Part shown: piece by piece, positions 49,141-52,932 of the stretch | How the letters are laid out: the number at the start of each line of letters is the position of its first letter | Position numbering within the stretch: the stretch's first letter is position 1 | DNA from: a virus | Virus record (IMG/VR): IMGVR_UViG_3300046170_000229 | Location: 1-52,932 of that record | Direction: 5' to 3' (one strand) | Length of the DNA: 52,932 nucleotides | Notes under the pieces: generated by a model | The model's input: only the letters and a program-made list of their open reading frames with translations | Database searches by the model: none | Told to the model about the DNA's origin: nothing | Program-made: the position numbers and the translations under genes

Positions 49141-51546
49141 ATGGTTAGTATCTTAGGTGCTAATTCAGTAAGTGGTGGTTACGAAGTAAGTAACTCTTTA
49201 AGATTTAATGATGATGATAGTGCTTATTTAACAAGAACACCTAGTAGTGCAGGTAATAGAAAAACTTGGACTTGGAGTGCTTGGATTAAAAGAGGCAATA
49301 TTAGTACAACACAAAAATTATTCATGGCATATGGTGGTAATAATGAAGGTGGTTATACTAGTATTGATTTAGACTCAAATGATACATTTAGGGTGACAGG
49401 TTATGCCGCTGCCATAGAAACAACAACTGCACTTCTTCGTGATGTTTCAGCTTGGTATCACCTCATGGTTGTATTTGATACAACTCAAGCTACAGAAGCT
49501 AATAGGGTTAAAATGTATATCAATGGGGAACAAGCCGCTACTTCTCAAGGAGGCTCACACCCTGACCAAAATTTTGAACCTGCAATTAATAACAATGTAA
49601 TACATACTATTGGAGCTAGATATCTAACAAGTGCTACAGGTGAATTTTTAGATGGATACATGACAGAAGTAAATTTTATAGATGGAACTGCTAAATCCCC
49701 TACAGACTTTGGAGAGTTTGATGATAACAATGTTTGGATTCCAAAAGAATATACAGGAAGCTATGGAACTAATGGTTTCTTTTTACAGTTTAAACAAACA
49801 GGAACAAGTCAAAATGCTAGTGGTATAGGTGCAGATACATCAGGTAATGATAATCATTTTGCAGTAACTAATCTTGCAGCTACAGATGTAATGTTAGATA
49901 GTCCTACTAATAACTGGGCAACTTTTAATCCATTATTTAAATACGACAATGAAGTATTGTACGAGGGCAATCTAAAAGCAGATACAGGCTCATTAGGTGG
50001 TACTATTGGAACGTTTGGATTGACTTCTGGTAAATGGTATTGGGAAATTAGACCATCATCAGTTAATGCGGTTTACACTCCAAGACATGCAGGGATAACT
50101 GAAATACAAAATGCTCAAACTTCCTTATATACAAAATCAGTTTATTATGAATCAAATGGAAAAAAGAATATCAATAATACTTCAAGTTCGTATGGTGCAA
50201 CATTTACAGGTGGTGATATTTTAGGTGTTGCATTAGATATAGATAATCAAACTGTCACCTACTATAAAAATAATTCTTCTCAAGGAAGTATTGATATTTC
50301 ATCTGTGTATTCTATCGGTGATACTATTACTTTTTCTCATGCTCAATCTGCAGGTGTAAATCAAACAGCAATTGGAAACTTTGGACAAGACAGTTCTTTT
50401 GCAGGAAATGAAACAAGACAAAATAATTCAGATGGTAATGGTTTCGGTGATTTCTACTACGCACCACCTTCTGGATTTCTAGCACTATGTACTCAAAACC
50501 TAGCAACTGAATTATCCCCTACGATTGATGATGGTAGTCAATATTTTAATACTGTTTTATGGACTGGTAATGGTGGAACTAATGCTATCACAGGTGTAGG
50601 ATTTAAACCTGATTTGGTATGGGGTAAAGATAGAACAGGAACAGATAATCATCATTTATTTGATACTACTCGTGGCACTAATCAAAGACTAATATCAAAC
50701 TCAAGTGCTGCAGAAAATACAGAGAGTAATTGTTTAGATTCTTTTGATAGTGATGGTTTTACATTAGGAAGCAATACAGGTTTAAATAATAATGGAGATG
50801 CTCATGTAGCATGGAATTGGAAAGCCAATGGTGGTACTACATCATCTAACACATCAGGAAGTATTACCTCAACAGTTCAAGCCAACACTACAGCAGGATT
50901 TAGTATTGTGCTTTATACAGGTAATGCAACAAATGGTGCTACAGTAGGTCATGGATTGGGAAAAGTTCCATCTATGGTTATTACAAAAGCAAGAGATGAT
51001 TCACCTAGTCATTGGCGAACATATCATAGTGCATTAACAGACCATACTTATGCAGTGACTTTGAATGATACTCATGCTCAGACTACAGGTTATGGTTTAA
51101 ATGCATCACCAACATCTTCTGTTTTTGAATTAACAAATTCATCACAAAGAAATCAGAATACTATTAATTATGTCGCCTATTGTTTTGCAGAAATAAAAGG
51201 CTACTCTAAATTTGGTTCTTATACAGGTAATAACAATGCAGATGGAGTATTTGTTTATACAGGCTTTAAACCTGCTTTTATTATAACTAAAAAGATTGAT
51301 GGTGCATATAATTGGGGTATGTTGGATGCTACAAGAAGTTCTTTTAATGTTGCTGATGATTGGTTAGGAGCAAATTTAAATAATGCTGAAAGTGAAGAAT
51401 CAACCAGAGGTGCTGATTTATTATCAAATGGTTTTAAACCAAGAGGTAATAATGGAGATATAAATCATAATTCCCCATACCTCTACATGGCATTTGCAGA
51501 ACATCCATTTGTAAGTAGTGAAGGAGTGCCAGTAACGGCAAGATAG
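49141..51546 (+). CDS. large receptor-binding protein with LamG-like and SPRY-like domains
   Basis: 801 residues. N-terminal LamG/concanavalin-like domain at about 15-220 (SLRFNDDDSAYLTR; TWTWSAWIKRGN; WYHLMVVFDTTQ; RVKMYINGEQ; LDGYMTEVNFIDG). A SPRY-like domain at about 270-420 (GKWYWEIRPSSV; GDILGVALDIDNQTVTYYKN; GSIDISSVYSIGDTI). The C-terminal third repeats blocks GFKPDLVWGKDRTGTDNHHL, GLGKVPSMVITKARDDSPSH and GFKPAFIITKKIDGAYNWGM, a DUF7483-like pattern. A tail adhesin that binds host surface glycans is the likely role. Confidence 0.8.
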   Translation: MVSILGANSVSGGYEVSNSLRFNDDDSAYLTRTPSSAGNRKTWTWSAWIKRGNISTTQKLFMAYGGNNEGGYTSIDLDSNDTFRVTGYAAAIETTTALLRDVSAWYHLMVVFDTTQATEANRVKMYINGEQAATSQGGSHPDQNFEPAINNNVIHTIGARYLTSATGEFLDGYMTEVNFIDGTAKSPTDFGEFDDNNVWIPKEYTGSYGTNGFFLQFKQTGTSQNASGIGADTSGNDNHFAVTNLAATDVMLDSPTNNWATFNPLFKYDNEVLYEGNLKADTGSLGGTIGTFGLTSGKWYWEIRPSSVNAVYTPRHAGITEIQNAQTSLYTKSVYYESNGKKNINNTSSSYGATFTGGDILGVALDIDNQTVTYYKNNSSQGSIDISSVYSIGDTITFSHAQSAGVNQTAIGNFGQDSSFAGNETRQNNSDGNGFGDFYYAPPSGFLALCTQNLATELSPTIDDGSQYFNTVLWTGNGGTNAITGVGFKPDLVWGKDRTGTDNHHLFDTTRGTNQRLISNSSAAENTESNCLDSFDSDGFTLGSNTGLNNNGDAHVAWNWKANGGTTSSNTSGSITSTVQANTTAGFSIVLYTGNATNGATVGHGLGKVPSMVITKARDDSPSHWRTYHSALTDHTYAVTLNDTHAQTTGYGLNASPTSSVFELTNSSQRNQNTINYVAYCFAEIKGYSKFGSYTGNNNADGVFVYTGFKPAFIITKKIDGAYNWGMLDATRSSFNVADDWLGANLNNAESEESTRGADLLSNGFKPRGNNGDINHNSPYLYMAFAEHPFVSSEGVPVTAR

Positions 51547-51558
51547 GAGGACAACAAC

Positions 51559-51600
51559 ATGTGTGAATATTGTAATGGTGAATGTGGAGGTAACTGCTAA
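51559..51600 (+). CDS. 13-residue Cys-rich micro-protein
   Basis: MCEYCNGECGGNC. AGGAGG lies eight bases before the ATG, and the stop TAA shares its last base with the ATG of the next gene (TAATG). Four Cys in C-x2-C-x3-C-x3-C spacing could hold a metal or disulfides. The ribosome site could also serve only to couple translation to the next gene, so a functional peptide is uncertain. Confidence 0.5.
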   Translation: MCEYCNGECGGNC

Positions 51601-52139
51601 TGAAACAATTGCTAATAATATTAGCCTTGTTTACAACAGTAGCAATAGTTACTGATTCAAAAGCAGAGACTAACACTGTATCTAGTACGGTGGTGACAAA
51701 CTCAACACCACCTACTGCAAATGCACCTTCTATAATCAATTCTAATAGTGACATATGCAAAGTTGGTGTTGGCGGAAGTGTGCAGAATAATGTTTTAGGT
51801 GTAGCTACAGGCGTTCTAATAGACGACCAACTATGTCAAAAGCTAAAGCTAAGTCGCTCCATGTATCAATATGGTATGAAAGTTGCGGCTGTTTCTATAC
51901 TCTGTCAAGATTATCGTGTCTATGATGCAATGACAGATGCAGGTACACCGTGTCCTTATAAAGGTTCTATTGGTGTAGAGGCACAAGAAGGATGGGAAAA
52001 TAATCCTTCGGATATTCCTGATGGAAGTAAATACAAGATTGACTACGTAAAAGCTAAAGTAAAAGAACAACCAAAAGGAGATATCAATGGTCTTAAAGAT
52101 TTTGGTCTTATGGCTCTTACTATGCTTCTCATACTCTAA
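51600..52139 (+). CDS. secreted protein with signal peptide
   Basis: 179 residues. The N terminus has a typical signal peptide (MKQLLIILALFTTVAIVTDS, then KAE, cleavage likely after SKA). The mature part is Ser/Thr/Asn-rich, then has four Cys (DICKV, DQLCQ, SILCQ, GTPCP), and ends in a hydrophobic helix (LMALTMLLIL). Export by the host Sec route is expected, unusual for a virion protein. It overlaps the next gene by 53 bases in another frame. Confidence 0.75.
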   Translation: MKQLLIILALFTTVAIVTDSKAETNTVSSTVVTNSTPPTANAPSIINSNSDICKVGVGGSVQNNVLGVATGVLIDDQLCQKLKLSRSMYQYGMKVAAVSILCQDYRVYDAMTDAGTPCPYKGSIGVEAQEGWENNPSDIPDGSKYKIDYVKAKVKEQPKGDINGLKDFGLMALTMLLIL

Positions 52140-52932
52140 AGCAGATACCTGTTTACCTGATATTGAGGGATTATGCACCCCCGGTATCACGATAGAAGAA
52201 GAAGTTACTATAGAGAAAACAGAAGAAGATAAAGGTACAGAAATTGTTACAACAACCACAACTACTGTAACGACTACAACCACAACAGTAACAAACGAAG
52301 ACTCTGGAAATATTCTTGATGGTGATAATGACTATGTCACTACAACTAAAGAAGGAGATATGGATTACGATTGGGGTGGTCAAGGACCTGCAAGTATGCC
52401 TAATGGTAATAGTTGTGGTCAATTAGGCACGGATAAATGTGCCATGATTACAGGTAGTGGTAATTCAACATCTACTATGGGTGTTTCAGGTATGGGTACA
52501 ACATTTACCAATACAATTGACATATCTGATTTACAAATAGACAACGGTGGAAAAGTAAAATACACAATAGAGGTTGACAAACAAGATGCTCAAGATAGAA
52601 TCTACATGCACATTACAGGAACTAACGGAGGGGTTAGTGTCTTTTCAGGTACTGATATCTTGTCTGAATCTGGAGTATCATCAGGCTATCAATCATATAA
52701 TGGAGATTTCAATTTCAGTGGCGTTTTAAAAAGTTTAACAATAGAAATAGGTGGTAGGGATATCAATCTAGCTGTTGGTCCACTATTTGATGATGTGACT
52801 GTTAATGTATTTTATAATGTTATTAATACAATTATTGAACAACAAATTACCTCTATAGAAGAAATAGTTTATTTAAATTTATTTGACTCAACAGAATTAG
52901 AATTTGCTACAGAAGTTTTTGAATTTAATGAT
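52087..52932 (+). CDS. secreted protein, N-terminal part (gene cut at the window end)
   Basis: Open to the last base, 282 codons. Signal peptide-like start (MVLKILVLWLLLCFSYSKA) followed by Thr-rich repeats (TTTTTTVTTTTTTVT), a Gly/Asp-rich part (DYDWGGQGPASMPNG) and a beta-rich body (GKVKYTIEVDKQDAQDRIYM; SLTIEIGGRDINLAVG). The last residues FATEVFEFND read as the middle of a protein. Joining with 24-617 (one base missing) would give about 490 residues. Located in the tail region; role unknown. Confidence 0.7.
   Translation, partial: MVLKILVLWLLLCFSYSKADTCLPDIEGLCTPGITIEEEVTIEKTEEDKGTEIVTTTTTTVTTTTTTVTNEDSGNILDGDNDYVTTTKEGDMDYDWGGQGPASMPNGNSCGQLGTDKCAMITGSGNSTSTMGVSGMGTTFTNTIDISDLQIDNGGKVKYTIEVDKQDAQDRIYMHITGTNGGVSVFSGTDILSESGVSSGYQSYNGDFNFSGVLKSLTIEIGGRDINLAVGPLFDDVTVNVFYNVINTIIEQQITSIEEIVYLNLFDSTELEFATEVFEFND

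Noticed and set aside
1-52932. CRISPR arrays, insertion sequences, integration site
   Set aside because: No regularly spaced repeat with unique spacers, no transposase or integrase; the repeated palindrome is spaced irregularly between genes.

Overview
The window is a near-complete genome of a tailed double-stranded DNA phage with visibly low GC. The gene set is that of a short-tailed marine podovirus. The best marker is the family A DNA polymerase (13260-15356, minus strand), which carries a DnaJ-type CxxCxGxG zinc finger between its exonuclease and polymerase domains. That arrangement is characteristic of the HMO-2011 type of marine phages, whose known hosts are SAR116, Roseobacter and SAR11 bacteria. 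The low GC fits a SAR11-like or similar host, but that is inference. I see no integrase, no tRNA, no rRNA, no CRISPR array and no phage RNA polymerase.

Layout. Plus strand, 1-10.2 kb: coiled-coil membrane proteins, a Gln/Asn/Ala-rich protein, a 1389-residue likely internal virion (ejection) protein, then holin-like and lysozyme genes. Minus strand, 25.0 down to 10.2 kb: early and replication genes. They run from a Lys-rich protein through many small genes (DUF932-like and gp88-like proteins among them) to primase, DnaB-type helicase, DNA polymerase, an SSB-like protein interrupted by a frameshift, a Cas4/RecB-like exonuclease, an endonuclease and a DUF3310-like protein. Plus strand, 25.7-38.4 kb: a run of small basic proteins with GIY-YIG and HNH nuclease genes, then terminase small and large subunits, an HExxH metallopeptidase, portal, scaffold and major capsid protein. 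Plus strand, 38.4-52.9 kb: tail adaptor and tail proteins, then a modular set of fibres and adhesins with partner proteins, including a Gly-rich adhesin and a LamG/SPRY-like protein, and two secreted proteins. If the ends are joined, one rightward arm (25.7 kb through the join to 10.2 kb) converges on one leftward arm. The gene cut at the right end also appears to continue at the left end, so the window is probably a linearised circular map.

Regulation. The leftward arm is punctuated by 11 copies of the palindrome CTTAACACGTGTTAAG or close variants, all in 17.4-25.3 kb and all intergenic. Most lie 12-39 nt before the start codon of a leftward operon, often just after a hairpin terminator of the operon upstream. 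This looks like a phage-wide operator or promoter system. One copy precedes no credible gene but about 400 bases of strongly folded sequence (17705-18122), a candidate structured RNA. The rightward arm has a near-consensus sigma-70 promoter at 25558-25585 and a second candidate before the terminase genes.

Anomalies. Reading frames are intact almost everywhere, but at least six +1 shifts cluster in 47.8-49.0 kb in two adhesin-locus genes, and another +1 shift splits the SSB-like gene at 12734.
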